NCBI GenBank assembly: GCA_018466975.1 | Contig: CM031557.1 | Coordinates: 2,108,001 to 2,172,000 of the forward strand | DNA length: 64,000 nt | Source: Sparassis latifolia | Taxonomy: Eukaryota; Basidiomycota; Agaricomycetes; Polyporales; Sparassidaceae | Direction of reading: 5' to 3' | Shown here: one piece after another, positions 21,063 through 33,353 of the stretch | Layout of the letters: each line of letters begins with the position of its first letter | How positions within the stretch are numbered: the first letter of the stretch is position 1 | The notes under the pieces: generated by a model | Told to the model about the DNA's origin: nothing | Databases searched by the model: none | The model's input: the letters and a program-made list of their open reading frames with translations, nothing else | Made by a program: the position numbers and the translations under genes

Positions 21063-22679
21063 ATGCTTATCTTCCTGGCATTGCTACCCTCTGCGTATGC
21101 CTACTCTTTCACCTTCAACAGCGTTCCGGCCCAGTGCCAGGACCTCCAGATAGAAATCTCAGGTGGTGCAGGACAGCCCCCTTATAGCGTGCTCATCATC
21201 CCTTTCGGACCGTCGCCTCTCCCCAATAATGTTGAGGTCAGGACAATTTTCGAAGTTCCGTTCAATAGCTCCTCGACATCGTTCCAATTGAAGTATCCTG
21301 CAAATTCCGAGTTTGTGGCGGTGGTGAGTATCTCTGTTCGTGTGTCTTTCCGTACCCTTCCTGCAATGCAAGCGTGTGTGGTATGACTTTCCATGTGGTC
21401 GGGATCATCCGTGCAGATCAGTGTAGTTTGAATTAGACTTGTCGTGCCGCAGGATAGCGCGCAACGCATACATCACGCGTTTCGCGTCGGCCGCAGCAGA
21501 GGCATTCGGTGTAAACTGGGGCCTGCAGACGCCATAGCACCCGTCTTATCACCCTTCAATGCAACTGCAACCGTTCGTCGAGAGAGCCCGCACACCTTCG
21601 TTCTCCTAATACACTCTTCGGCAAGGTTCGCGATGTGTAGATAGCTGATTGATATATAGGTCAGTGATAGCTCAGGGTTCGGCACGGGTGGAACAAGTGT
21701 CGCGGCAACTGTACAGTCCAGCAGCGACTCGAGCTGCTTCAACGCCACGCAAAATGTCTCTCCCGATTTCGTGTTCAGCATCGTCCCCTCGAACCAACTC
21801 GTGCAATGTACGCCTACGCGGATATGGTGGGACCCTTCAACAGTGCAGGGGTTTGTCCGTCAACAGAATCCTTAAGCATGTGTTGACGTGACGTGCTACT
21901 ATCCAATGCAGGACCCCACAATTCCATGGCGTGATTCCTGGCGGGCAGTCATTCGCCATCCCCGAAGGTTCACTGACGACCGTGGCGAACGAGGGGCTCG
22001 GCTTCTCCTGGACGCCCTCCGTGCGGACGGGCACGACGCTCCTGCTCCTCGGCGGCGACAATCGTGGTCCCGGCACCGGTGGCAGCGGGTTCTATATTAT
22101 GTCACAAGGAGATAGTAATACCTGCCTCAACTCGACATCGCCTTCGTCAACGCCCGGCTCGCCTGCAGGCGGAAGCTATCCGACAAGTACCAACGGGGCA
22201 AGCACTGGCGGCGGTGGTTCTGGCGGGTGAGTATTCGATGGCTATATGCATCTTAAATGTTGTCTGACGGTGATGCAGCTCTCACAACCACACCGGGGCC
22301 ATAGTTGGTATGCGTTACGCTACTCATCAGCTTGTTTGCGGTACGATCCTGACCCTGCCTTATTCAGGTGGCGTGATCGGCGGCATAGCAGGTGTCGTGC
22401 TCATCCTCGCAGCACTCTGGTTCTTCCATCGGCGCCAGCAGACGCAGCAGACACAGAAAGAACGGTCAGTCGACCTCTTGCAGGACCACGATCAACACGC
22501 GCAAGACGCCACACCCGCCAACCCTGCGCCCTGTCAACATCATCCAGCATGATGATGCGGGACCGCCACCGCCGCCCGGGGAGCAACACGCGGAGGAGCC
22601 GGAGACCATCGAGCTTCCGCCCGCGTACACGAATATCCGCCGTGCGCAGCCGCCACCGCCCCCAGAGGAAACAGACTGA
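21063..22679 (+). CDS. secreted Ser/Thr-rich single-pass membrane protein, C-terminal frame unclear
   Basis: Start at ATG 21063 gives a short signal peptide (MLIFLALLPSAYA) followed by YSFTFNSVPAQCQDL. Exons: 21063-21323, 21660-21850, 21912-22226, 22279-22307, and a last exon from about 22369. Extracellular blocks include TRIWWDPSTVQGTPQF, VIPGGQSFAIPEGSLTTV and FSWTPSVRTGTTLLLLGGDN; a Ser/Thr/Gly linker precedes one membrane span (AIVGGVIGGIAGVVLILAAL) and a basic stop-transfer. From memory this is a common uncharacterised Agaricomycete surface family. The family C-terminus (VNIIQHDDAGP to ELPPAYTNIR, ending 22679) is present but one base out of frame with the membrane exon, whose own frame stops at 22552. 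The first intron is 336 nt, about six times the local norm. Confidence 0.75.
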
Positions 22680-23182
22680 GCGCGTTTTGCCCGTTCGTTG
22701 TTGTCACGGTGCGCCCTCCGTCTTCACCCCGTCTCTGGGCCGTAGCTGACTCGACTGGTGTGGGGTAGCTACTTCGGAGGAGGAACACTGGTACCGGCGT
22801 GCGTACACTCGTTGGGGTGTATACCGCACGGACGCTTGCCTAGATCTACCTGTAAATTTATTACCCATTCGTTCAGGATTTCATTGCAGATACTCTCCTT
22901 TCCTTCATGTTCTTCGCCGCCGTGGCGGTTTCCCGACCGGACTCTCCGCGGCGGGTGTTATATACCCGGGTATAGCATACCTATACGTACCCGTATAATT
23001 GCAGCTCTGCTCGCCTGTTGTGAATTCGAGTAGTACGCTCGTGTTTAAACGTGAATGCCCAGCAAGGCTCCCGACGATTCCACCTGCTCCCCGGCAACGA
23101 TCCAAGTGTCTATGATAATCTATGTACTCCTAATGTACACACTAATGCAAGGTATGTATAGCATTACTACGAGGTATAACCA
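22680..23182. other. intergenic between convergent genes
   Basis: Holds the 3' ends of the single-pass membrane protein and of the convergent 7TM gene. Contains a small palindromic ATACCCGGGTAT at about 22962-22973. No gene seen. Confidence 0.45.
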
Positions 23183-25553
23183 TCACGCAGCAGACGTCCG
23201 TGCGTCGTCGCCCGCCGTGCCGCGCCTCATCATCCCACCCCAGCCTGCATCGCGGGCAACGACCTCATGGCTCCCACACACGCAGGGAGACTCGTGCGCG
23301 CGCGCAGAGCGCCAGGGGACGAGCTCGAACGTATCCAGCGCGCGCGCCTCAACGTCGTCGTGCGCATCCGCGTAGTCTTTCACCACCACGCAGTCCTGCC
23401 CTACATTTGTGGGCACATAGTCCGCGGGCGACGGCAACGGCGACGATGACGGCGAGTCCTTTCCCGCACTCCCATTCCCGCTGGCGATCGGCAGGTCCTC
23501 TGAGATGACGGGCGTGAGCACGTCGAGCGACCGGCGCTGTGCGGCGAGGCTGCGCACGCTGAGAAGGAGGTGCGAACCCTGGGTTTCGGGTCAGTGGGTC
23601 GGGTTCGCAGCAGGGTTGAGGCGGGAGGGTTAAGGCAACGGGAAGCGGTCAAAGTCGGCAGGAGGCCAACAGTGAACGGTGAGACAGTAAAGCAGCCAAC
23701 ACTCAGCCTAACGTCCTGCATTTACAGAGCGATATTACTGACCGAGAAGGAAAAGATCGCCGAGATCCAGCTGCAGGAACACGGCTTCAGTGGGTGCGCC
23801 CGACGAGGAAGGGAAGAGAAGAGAAGGTGCGGGAGAAGGGGGTAACGTACATGTTGGCGACGTCAGTGAGGACGACGTCCGTGACGTACGGCGCGACAAC
23901 GGAGATGGACATCGTGACTGCGGCGTGCGTGAATCCCATCGGGGAGCGGAAGACCAGTCAGTTGGGAGCAGAATTAGTCCAGGTAAGGTCAGATAGACAC
24001 GCGACTTACCGAAAATGCTGCAGGGACCGTTAGCGGTCGAACGGAAACAGAAACGGGATCAAAAGGACGACAACATCGAAACAGACAAAAACGGAAACGG
24101 TAAGGCAGGACGGGATCTGCGGCGCAGAATGGAGCGGGACAGGCTAGTAGAAGATTGTCTTAAAAATGCAGAACGGAATTGAACAGCACAGTATATGACA
24201 AAACAAAACAAAACAGAACATGCCCGACGACACAACGCAACGCGCAGGGTACTCACAAAGCATAGTAGATCGTCCCATCGCGCACGATGCGCGCGAGGAT
24301 GGGGACCTCCCTCAGCGGGCGGTACGCCGCACACTTGTAGAGCGACAGTGCGAACAGGAACGCTGTGCACGGGAGATGAGCTGCAAGCGTCAGGCACATG
24401 TAGTGGGGCGGGAAGAGGTCGCGGGAAAGGGGGAAAGGTGGGACGCACATTCGAACACCATGACAGGGACCCTAGGCGGGTATCAGCGGGTGAACAGTAA
24501 AATGAGGGAAGGGAGAGAGGGAGCACACCACGAGGCCTTGTAGAACGACGGTTGAGGTGGGTAGAAGCACCCGCGGATGGGCCACTCGGGCGGGAAGGGC
24601 GTGACGAAAGGAATCGAGCGTGGCCAGGCGGACACGCCTAGCCCAATGATGGCCTGCAACACGCGTTACAAGTGATTCACAAAAGGTGGGGATTAATAGT
24701 ATAATGACCGTCAGTTCTCCTGAGCACGCCCCGTCACGTCAGCACGAGAGATGAGGTGTACCGAGGGTGAACGCACCAATAAACGCGATAGAAAGGACGT
24801 ATGAGACTGGCGCTGGCGCGTCAGGACAAGGAGTATAGCGGCAAAGTGGTGCACGCGGGCTTACTAGTTTTACTTTTGCCATAGAATGCATATATGCGCA
24901 GCATAAGGCTGATCTCAACGCTGAAGATGAGAACTTGGAGCGCGCTGCGTCTCGTCTGTCGTCAATGCAAAGCGGCTATCTACGCGTCTGGCTACTCACA
25001 CGCCGCTCCAGATCAAATTCGGGACACAGCTGGTCGAGGGGGATCGCATTAGCACGGAGTCCAGGCAGAGTCAAACACGCGCACACGCACTCGAGCGGAA
25101 GCATCTGGCCAGCCAGAGACCTGTGAGATCTGAAGTGAGGTATGTAAACCATGCACGGAAATAACTCGGACTTGCGCTTGAAAGAGCAGCCCAAAGTACC
25201 GCGAGAAGAAATAGAGGAACTTGGGCGGGGTGTTCGCAGACCTAGCGAACGTGAGCGACGGCACGGCAGAACGCGCACGCGAATTTGACGATACCGACTT
25301 CCATATCAGTTCGACCTGTGGCAGAGCGTCGATCAGTTGTGGGGAGGCGTGGGAGCGCGACAAGCGCGCGAGCGTACCTCCTCTCCAAACGAAAGGAACG
25401 TGTCGAACAACAGCCAGGCAAACGACGCGGCTGCAGAAAAATCAAACAGGTGAGCAGGCGATGTCAGCAAGAGCGGTGCGGGTACGCACACGTGCTGAAG
25501 TGAACCTGGTGAAGGGTGTGGGCGAGGTCGAGGAAGCTGGCGCCGTCGCTCAT
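23183..25553 (-). CDS. DUF6533-type seven-helix membrane protein
   Basis: Many small exons on the minus strand, starting at ATG 25553 (MSDGASFLDLAHTLHQ). Early exons 25553-25490, 25430-25378, 25315-25299 and 25241 onward give SFAWLLFDTFLSFGEEVELIW and PPKFLYFFSRYFGLLFQ, the hallmark of the DUF6533 N-terminal membrane domain. Later exons give IFSVEISLMLRIYAFYGKS, PFVTPFPPEWPIRGCF, VPVMVFES, a CTAFLFALSLYKCAAYR helix and LREVPILARIVRDGTIYYA, then SISVVAPYVTDVV and a final exon (about 23585-23183) starting GSHLLLSVRSLAAQRRS with a long polar tail. These fungal proteins are integral membrane proteins of unknown function. Some donors (GTCGGT, GTCCGA) are weak and were chosen by phase, so the middle exon borders are approximate. 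Confidence 0.75.
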
Positions 25554-26237
25554 GAAAACGCGGGGTCGGGCTGAAGGAGACCCGGGAGATATTGCGGGGT
25601 CGGGAGAGGGTCATACGCCAGGAGGACGGGGTCGTCGAGGCAGGGGGAAGGAGAAGGAGAAGGAGGAAGGGCGGTCGCGCAGACAGCCTTGCGACGGAGA
25701 CCAAGGTTTATTATATTGCATGGCCCGATATGGTGATAGTAAAGATGTTAGATTGCGTCGTGTTCCACTTATCAGCCGCTGGATCGCTGCCATCCCTGTA
25801 ATACGTAATTAAAATATTCCTTAATTGCTTCGACCAACCTCGCGCAAAGTTACCACTCTGGCGGGCACTAATATTTCCGCGCGACCCATAGACGCCCATC
25901 TGTTGGTGCTACCAGACACCTGTCTACCATGCCCGAGATGCCCGAGCCTCGTTATTTCCCTTCTCCACGGTCCCTGTGCCACTCAAACGCGGCCTTAGAA
26001 ATGTTGTACCACTAACTGGGTACTAGTGCTATCAAAATACACGGATCGATGGAGTCATCGCAATAGGTACAATCCAGACTGTGCTTGTCCGACGTCACAC
26101 ACACGCCAACGTACGTACCCCGCAACGCGCAGACCCAGCCACACACACCTACCGTGCGATGACCGTGCGCACAACTGCCCAAAAGCGCTCTAATGCAACG
26201 CCCGCCCCGATACACGACCCAGATCATGCGATCGCCA
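25554..26237. other. intergenic, upstream of the 7TM gene and downstream of the kinase gene
   Basis: Holds the 7TM gene promoter (a purine-rich GGAGAAGGAGAAGG run near 25645-25665) and the kinase 3' region. No conserved coding frame. Confidence 0.45.
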
Positions 26238-29201
26238 TCACGCCACGAACCGCTGCGGCTCCAGGTTCGGCGTGACCCCGCCCCCACCCGCCACAGTGCG
26301 GGGCGAATGCAGGGTGTCCAGCCGCCACTCCCCGCGGAGCCGGTGGTAAATCATCTCGAACGTAGACACCGCCCCCTTCTCCAGCACGAGCCCGATCGTC
26401 GTCTCGAAGCCGCCCGCCCGCCCGCCCTCCAGCCGCACCGCCGACACGCGCGGCATCGCGTACGTGCTCGTGCGCGGCGACGGAGGGATCTGCGACAACC
26501 GCGGCGTCGTCCCCGGCTGCGAATACGCCTGCGTGCCCGGTGCGCCAGAAAATTCGACCCGGAACCGCACCTGCTTCTGTGCCCCGTCCCCCGGCTCGTC
26601 CAGCCGACACTTGAGCACACTCCACCCCGCGTACTCCTCCAGCACCGTCATCACGCCCAGCTGCGCGAGCAGACGCGTCGTCTCGCTGCGTGTGGCGACC
26701 ACGTCGTTCGTCGAGTACAGCAGATACGATTGTACCTTCCAGTGGAACAGGTTCGAGAACCACCCCTTGAACTCGCCCACGACCGGGGAATTGACCAGCA
26801 CCGCGGCGTTGGGGGGTGACGGGGGCCGCGGCGATCCAATAACCGAGAAAGTGGCCCTCTTCTGCAGCACAGGTGGGCCCTGCAAATCCATCGTAGCCGC
26901 TACAACAACCAGCGAACGGAGAGGGAAAGAAAAAGGGGACGTCAGCGACTGTTGCGCTTCCCGACAGACAAACTAAAATGCACTTACGTCGGCTCTTCCG
27001 CGCCTCTTTCTTGTGCTCTTTCCCAACAGCGCCTGGTTCATTGATAAATAGCATGTTCCCCATTTCCTTGGCCATAGGAACAGAGTGCCCGAATCCAAGC
27101 CCACCGGTGGTGTACGCGCCTTCAGCATGAGCCGATAGCCGTCTCCCCACGGCCGCAGAGCCCGCGTCCCAATTCTCCTTGTTCCCGTTCGCGCTCCCGA
27201 CCACGCTGTAGCGCGGCGCAGTCGTAGACGGTGCCCGCCTATGCTCGCCACGTTGGCCCTCGTCCTCCTGTGTCTGTGCCTGCGCGCGCGCGTTCCACGA
27301 CGCCGCCTGCATATTCACCATCGTGGCATACTCGTCAAACGTGCGCTGAAGCGCCGCGTCGGGCACCTTCGGTGCGCTTATCATCGGCAGCGCCGCCGCC
27401 GCCATGGGCACTGGGGAGTGGATCACGTCCGTGAGCGTTCCCCCAAGTGAAGAACGGTGGTGCCCGTGCGCGGGCCCTGGCACAGCGGAGCCAGGCGGGG
27501 ACATCGCGGGCCCGCGCACCATCGGCGGCGGGACCGCACGATGCTGCGGGTACACGAACATGTTCTGCGCGTCGGGGGCCGCGAGGAACCGCTGCGCTTC
27601 CTGCGGGTTCGGCGTGAACGTGCCTGCAGGGGCGACGTACGAGTTCCGGTCCGCGGCGATGGCGGACGCCGGGCGGGGACGCTGTGGGCGCGGGCCAATG
27701 GGCGAGGGGATCGAGCGAGAGACGGGCCGCTCGAGGGGCACGTCCGTCACGATGGCCAGAGCACGCGCATTCGGGGACTGGCTGCGCGGCGGGCCCGGGG
27801 CGACGCGGGTCGAGAGTGGGTACGGGATCTGCGACTCGGCGCCGACGTTGGAGTGCGGCTCGGGGTGCGTCTGCGCCGGCTTCTTGGCCGAGCGCGGCGC
27901 GGCGTACTGTTTCGTGACGACCTTGCCGGCCGCGTTGAAGATCTCGTCAATGTCCATAAGGATCCCGTGTTCCTCCATCGCCTTCTCGCGGTGCTTCTGC
28001 AGAAGAAAATAGAACGCTTTCGCGAGAGTGCCTCGGCCAGGGACGCTCAGCAGGTCCGCTCGGATACCCTCGATGTCTGCGTGGCGCCCCCAGATGACAC
28101 AGAGAGACTCGAATAGGTCACGGTCGATATGGAGTGCGGAAGGCAGTGGCTGCGCCAGCTCCGAGACTGATGGCGCCGGAACATAAGTGATGCCCGGCGT
28201 CAATCCCTCGAGCCACGGGTGCGCCAATATTTCAGCCATCTAGGGGACGGTGTTAGGTGAGTGCAAGCAGAGATTTTCCGCAAACTCACAGATATTCTCC
28301 TCGAGACGTCGACGACGAGCATGCGCGACAGGAGGTCCTTGGCAAGCGGGTCGACGAAGCTCGGCATGTCATACTTGCCCAGTTTGACCTTGCCCAAGAG
28401 CGTCCTGACGTTCTTGTCGTCGAATGGAAGGCGGCCGGTGAGCAGGGCGTACAAGATCACGCCGCAGCTCCAGATGTCGGTTGCCGTCCCGCAGTACTTG
28501 TGCCCATTGACAATTTCTGGGCTGGCGTAGTGGGGGCTCCCGCAGCTGGTCTCCAGCTGCAGAGTAGGTGGAGCGAACGCAGCCATGCCCCAATCTGCAA
28601 TCTTGATGAGCGGGGGATTGAGTGAATGAATTAGGATGTTCTCAGGCTTGAGATCACGGTGGATGATAGAAAATGTGTGTGCATAGTTCAGCCCATAGAT
28701 AATCTGCTTGAAATAGGCGAGGGCCTCGAGCGGGGGGAGCTTGCCGCGGTTGACGAGAAAGTCGAAGAGCTCGCCGCCCTCGACATACTCAAGGATGAGG
28801 TACAGCTCCATCTCGCCCTCGTACACGTCGTAGATGCGCATGATGTTCGGGTGGTTCATGAGCTTCATCATCGTGATCTCGCGGTCGACGCCGAGCCGCT
28901 GCTTGTCTGACTTGGCCTTGCTCGCGAGCGACGCGCGCGAGTTCACGAACGGCTGCAGTGGCAGAATCTTTACAGCCGCGAGCTGCCCCGTCCGCCGGTG
29001 CCGCGCTATCTTCACGTGCCCGCTCGCGCCCTTCCCGACGCACTCGCCGATGACCCACGGTCCGACATACTTGGCGTCCTCGGGGTAGTCGAACGCGCCG
29101 CTCCCGGCAGCCGCCTTCTCCTTCTGCCAGCGCGTGCCCAAGGGGGTGTGGTACTTGGCTGGAGGCGCGCGAGGTGGGCTGTTGGGGGCTGTTGGAGACA
29201 T
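26238..29201 (-). CDS. Gin4/Hsl1-type Ser/Thr protein kinase with C-terminal KA1-like region, 941 aa
   Basis: Three exons (29201-28290, 28239-26988, 26899-26238) join in phase, 2826 nt. The kinase domain spans about residues 47-315: glycine loop GKGASGHV, VAIK-equivalent AAVKIL, catalytic HRDLKPEN, a DWG in place of the usual DFG, and GSPHYASPEIV. This is the CAMKL class of Nim1/Gin4/Hsl1/Kcc4 kinases, which act at septins and the bud neck or septum and inhibit Wee1 in yeast. The middle 450 residues are disordered and rich in Pro, Ala and Ser. The last 200 residues (GWFSNLFHWKVQSYLLYST, VLEEYAGWSVLKCRL, VSTFEMIYHRLRGEWRLD) resemble the membrane-binding KA1 domain of these kinases. A role in septation or cell-cycle coupling is inferred from family. 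Long opposite-strand open frames here are composition artefacts. Confidence 0.9.
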
Positions 29202-29582
29202 TACGGTCGTGGGTAAGAAATACGGAGAGAAATTAAAGGAATATAGAATATAGTGATGTTAGAATATGTTGTTATCGTCGCCGTCGTCGACAAGAACAAG
29301 ACGACCAGCCGCCAGAATGTAGAGGGAACCAGCTCGCCGCCGCGGAACTTGAACGGCGCGTGGCGGCTGGCAGCAGAACAAACAACGCGTAAACAAGGCA
29401 TATCACATGATCGAGCGCTTACCCACATGACATGAGTTGCAAAGCCATCCACTGATCCAGATCATATAGGTAGCCAGAGAACAACTATGTAACGTAGCAG
29501 ATCGCCAGATATATCCAGTACAAGGTCAGTATGGTATCATCGAGAAGACATTCCGCCTCAAATTGATCACACCAGTACGCGG
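29202..29582. other. intergenic, kinase promoter and SNARE 3' end
   Basis: About 380 bp between two minus-strand genes. No coding or structural signal recognised. Confidence 0.5.
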
Positions 29583-30713
29583 TCATACCAGGATCACAGC
29601 GAGCAGCAGGGCCATCAGGATGATTATAAGGATGATGATACACCAGCCAGATTTTGTCTCTTCAGGTACGATACATGAGTGCGATCAATGCAGGTTCATC
29701 TTTATCAACCACAGCTGCGCACCTTCCGTGTGGCGAATAAATCGCCTCATTCTGTGCATGGCGTCGCCGAGTTTCGAGTCTGTGCGGTCTACGCCCTGCT
29801 CGATGTCACCAAGCATTCTGCGAATGAAGTAATCCCGTTAGATCACACCAACCCTGTTAATTACGACGACTATTCCACCAACTCGTTGTGTTCGCCGATT
29901 TCTCTACCCATCAGTCCCGCTTGCTGTGCAATAGTGCTGAGTGTGCCGGAAATGGTGTCAATTGTCTGGTCTTGCTCGCGAATCATCATCTACGCGATGA
30001 AGAGGTAAACGATCTCATCCGAGGCTTAAACCGTGAAACTCGCCTGTTGCTCCTGCCTGGCCCACTCAGACTGCTCGTCCCTTTCATCCGCAGGTAATGG
30101 CTGGCCGGCTCCACGAGAGATCTCTGCAGGAGGTCTGACCTGCGACTTTAGCCGGGTTCGACTTTCAGCCTCGGATTCGATTTCTGCTCGCATGCTCTGT
30201 CGTTTCCGGAGACCGTACGGGCATCAAATGAACATAAGTGTTTACAAGAGAAACGAAATATGAACAATCGACGCACACACCTCAAGCTCGTGCCGTACAT
30301 GCCCGACATACCGCCTTCTCTCGATGACTTCCGACTCTTCCAAACCAAACATCCGCGCGCCTGTAGTTTCAACAATCCTGATGCATAAGAACAGGAAATT
30401 TGAATCAATACGTGTCTCGAGGGAGAATTGCGGCAGACAGACTTCACACTCTCCTCCAGGTCTTCCAAATCCGCATCCAAAGCCGCGAGGGTCGCCTTGA
30501 GCTAAACCGCCATAGTAACACCAATTTTGTCAATATCTCATGTACCAAGCCACTAAGATCAGGAAAACGCACCTCATTTCGCGCCCAACCCAGCTCCTCG
30601 CTGTCTTCCCGCGCAGTACTCCGGATACGCAAGTACGACGCACGCAGCGTGGACGCCGTCTGCAGTGACGTTTGTATTTCCTGCTGCACCGCGTCGTACG
30701 GGTCCGTAGACAT
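29583..30713 (-). CDS. TLG1: t-SNARE of the syntaxin-6/Tlg1 type, 242 aa
   Basis: Seven exons (30713-30573, 30501-30443, 30377-30281, 30196-30044, 29989-29883, 29817-29723, 29659-29583) join in phase. The N-terminal half is the syntaxin-6 helical bundle (DPYDAVQQEIQTSLQTAS, ARNELKATLAALDADLEDLE, ESEVIERRRYVGHVR). The SNARE motif runs from IREQDQTIDTISGTLSTIAQ through GVDRTDSKLGDAMHRM with the central Gln expected of a Qc SNARE, and the end is a single tail anchor (SGWCIIILIIILMALLLAVI). Tlg1-class SNAREs drive fusion of endosome-derived vesicles with the trans-Golgi. The fourth intron (30043-29990) appears to use a GC donor: CAG|GCGAGT, with the TAG acceptor giving phase 0; no GT alternative keeps the frame. 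Confidence 0.9.
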
Positions 30714-31479
30714 TGAGATTATCTTGCAGCTGTACAATGGAGTCTAACGATGGGAGAGTGGTCGTTGTGCAAAAGGGCCAGTGGTAACGCGGGGAAACGC
30801 GTGGTAGCAATGCGCAGCGCGAGCTTTAAAATCACAGATTGGAGTATCCAAACCCTGAGGATGCTTCGAGAGAATATTGCAGAAGCTGGTATACGGAGAG
30901 ATCCAGTGTCAAAGGAGTGTCTGCGGCCTGTGTGTTCGTTTCAGCCTGCAGGCAAGACTGCAGCTGGAAGGGAACGCTGAGCTCGGTAAGGAATTCGGGG
31001 ACAAGGCCCGCAAGTCCGCGGCGGTGGCGCCTCCGATCCCCTGATCAATCGGCGCGCTCCCAGATCTCACTGTCATCCTCGGCTGAGTCGGCTCGATTGA
31101 GTCGTTGAAAACCAGCCATGCAAGCATATCCGCGTTCTGAAAGCAGAAGGACAGGCAAGTTGATAGAGAGACACAAAAAATACAATATACTATTATAACG
31201 TGGGGAAAGCAGTGATGCACAACTACATCCAAGTTCGTGTGACGCAACAAAACATACGCGCGAGTAGCGTCGGCGAGGAACGATTAAACGGACGAGATGC
31301 GAGGAGAAGGAAGGGGACCGTAAAAAGCACACACAAGACAAGATGCGGCACCGCCGATCGATGGTCGTACAGCGATAAATAATTACAGACAGCACAAGCA
31401 CAGATTAGCGTCAGAGCGTCAGAGACTGTACACTATCCAGCAAGAAATACAAATCGAGGCTGGGAGGCGAGCAGGGGCA
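30714..31479. other. intergenic, SNARE promoter and RING gene 3' end
   Basis: About 770 bp. Short minus-strand open frames at 30909-31401 have low-quality composition. I see no gene. Confidence 0.5.
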
Positions 31480-33353
31480 CTATGCGAAGGGGCCTAGCGC
31501 CTGCACGCGTTCGACATCCGGCTGCAGCGCTCCTGGCCGGAACGAGCGAAAGAATCCGCCGCGGGACGGCACGCCCGCACGGCCAACATTAGCAGTAGGA
31601 GAAGGAACGGTGATAGATGGTGATGGGGGCAGGTCATCACGGTCATCCCCGTCGGTAGATTCACGGGGGTCGTCCTTCTCATCCTTCGAGGGAGGAGTAG
31701 TGGTGATGCGGAGTAAAGACGTATATGCTGCGCGAAATGAGACAAAAATAAATAAACTAAAACGTCCGACAGGCATAAAGATACTCACGCTGACGGCAGA
31801 CTGGACAGAACCAGCCCTTCGCCTTACGTTTGCGTCTGGGATTTATCGGAATGACGGGCACGGGCTGCGGGGCATCAGCCTCGGAGCCTGGGGGCACGCC
31901 AGCAGTGTTTCCATCTGTTGCATTGCCGTTCTCACCGTTCGCGCCTTCCGTACCGGTGGTAGCATTTGTCTCGTCTTCCTGATGCACAATGTTTCCGCCA
32001 GCGCCAAATTCGATCATGTTGATTGCGCATTCTCTGCAGGCGACAAGATGACGGCAAGGTAATAGCACCACCTCGCGCGGAGAAGAAAGACAGAGCAAGC
32101 ATTCCGATGAGGGCTCATCCTCATGAGGAGTGGCCGATGGTTCGGTGGCGGGTGGGTAGACGTGGGAATCGGTGGGGGGAGTTGTTGCAACTGGTTGCGA
32201 TGCCGTTGTGGAGTTAGACGAAAGACCATAAATTTCATGCAGGTGGAATGAGTGGGGACCAATCTACAACAAAATTTGATAAATTTGATTTATTGACGCA
32301 TATGTATAAGTACTTACAGTTGCTTCGCGCTTGACAACTTTGACGACCCACGGCCTATTGTCCTCCACGGGCACCCCCTCGATAACAGTCGGAGGGATGC
32401 CGAAACGTACTACATGAAGATACGTCACCTGCTCGTTGACCGATGGCAGCTCCTTGCCCTCCTCATCGAGCGCAGATAACCGGATAGTGACTCTGACACC
32501 AACGTCAATTTCATCCTTGTCATACTCCTTCGACTTGTCATCGTCTCCGTGAGAGTTCACTTCGGCATCGAGGACGGCTATGGCGGGACCAGCCACGGAT
32601 CGGTCGTGCTCACGCTTCCGGAAGTTGAAGTTAGTGAAGCGTTTCCTATTCCAAGCAGACGTGGCTGTATCAGAACTTGGGTCCACCACATGGTGCGATT
32701 CTGCATCAGCCCCAAATGATGCGTCCCCAGGGTTGTCCTTCTCGGCGGTCGGAGCATCCGGCCGATGCTCAAACCTGCCCAATTCGAGCGTGGCGCCTTC
32801 CTCCAGCTTGAGCGTCTTGCCAAAGCCCCCATCGACAACCGATTCGAAGACGAGGAATTTGGACATCCCAGATGCGTCGTACTTCCCCGAGAGGCGATGT
32901 TTCGGAGATAGGAGCACCTGTACGCTGATCCCACACTTGGGGGCGTCACAGTCAAACTCGAATTCGAGGCCATGGTGGTGTTGGGAGTCCGCGTGATTAG
33001 GGTCGTCCGAGGGGGCAACCTCTAATGGCGTGAGTCGGAGAGTGGGACGCTTCAGGTTAACAAGAGCTTGCAACGTAGTAGTGGACAGGTTATTCTGATA
33101 ATGAGAATACATCATGCACACTGACGCGGTGGAAGACCATAAGCGTACGCACCTCCTTGCTCTTAGAGATCCAGCTCTTCACAATCTCCGGTGTGAGCTC
33201 ATCAACGCTTTTCTCGTGTCTGTCAGCCCACTCAGGGCCCGCATTGACGATCCCGATGTTAGGGCCGAAGAGGGTGTCTGACTTCTTCTGGCTGTCGGTA
33301 TGCTCGGGACTTGCGACGTCGCCCATGTTAATAACAACGGCTTCTTGCGCCAT
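31480..33353 (-). CDS. RING-finger E3 ubiquitin ligase of the Mahogunin (MGRN1/RNF157) type, 566 aa
   Basis: Four exons (33353-33153, 33094-32318, 32263-31789, 31727-31480) join in phase, 1701 nt. Residues 68-326 form the substrate-side beta domain typical of MGRN1-like ligases (LEFEFDCDAPKCGISVQVLL, VTYLHVVRFGIPP). The RING begins near residue 381 with ECLLCLSSPREVVLLPCRHL and ACRECAINM, and closes with WFCPVCRQ near 479-484. The two halves are separated by about 60 residues rich in Asn, Gly, Ala and Pro, where animal proteins have about a dozen. The last 80 residues are acidic and Pro/Ser-rich and end in a short basic-aromatic patch (GGFFRSFRPG). Family role: ubiquitin transfer in membrane-protein traffic; the fungal substrate is unknown. 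Confidence 0.88.

Noticed and set aside
26193..28116. plus-strand frames of 208 and 219 codons
   Set aside because: They lie opposite the GC-rich kinase exons and have Arg/Pro-rich composition typical of antisense shadows.
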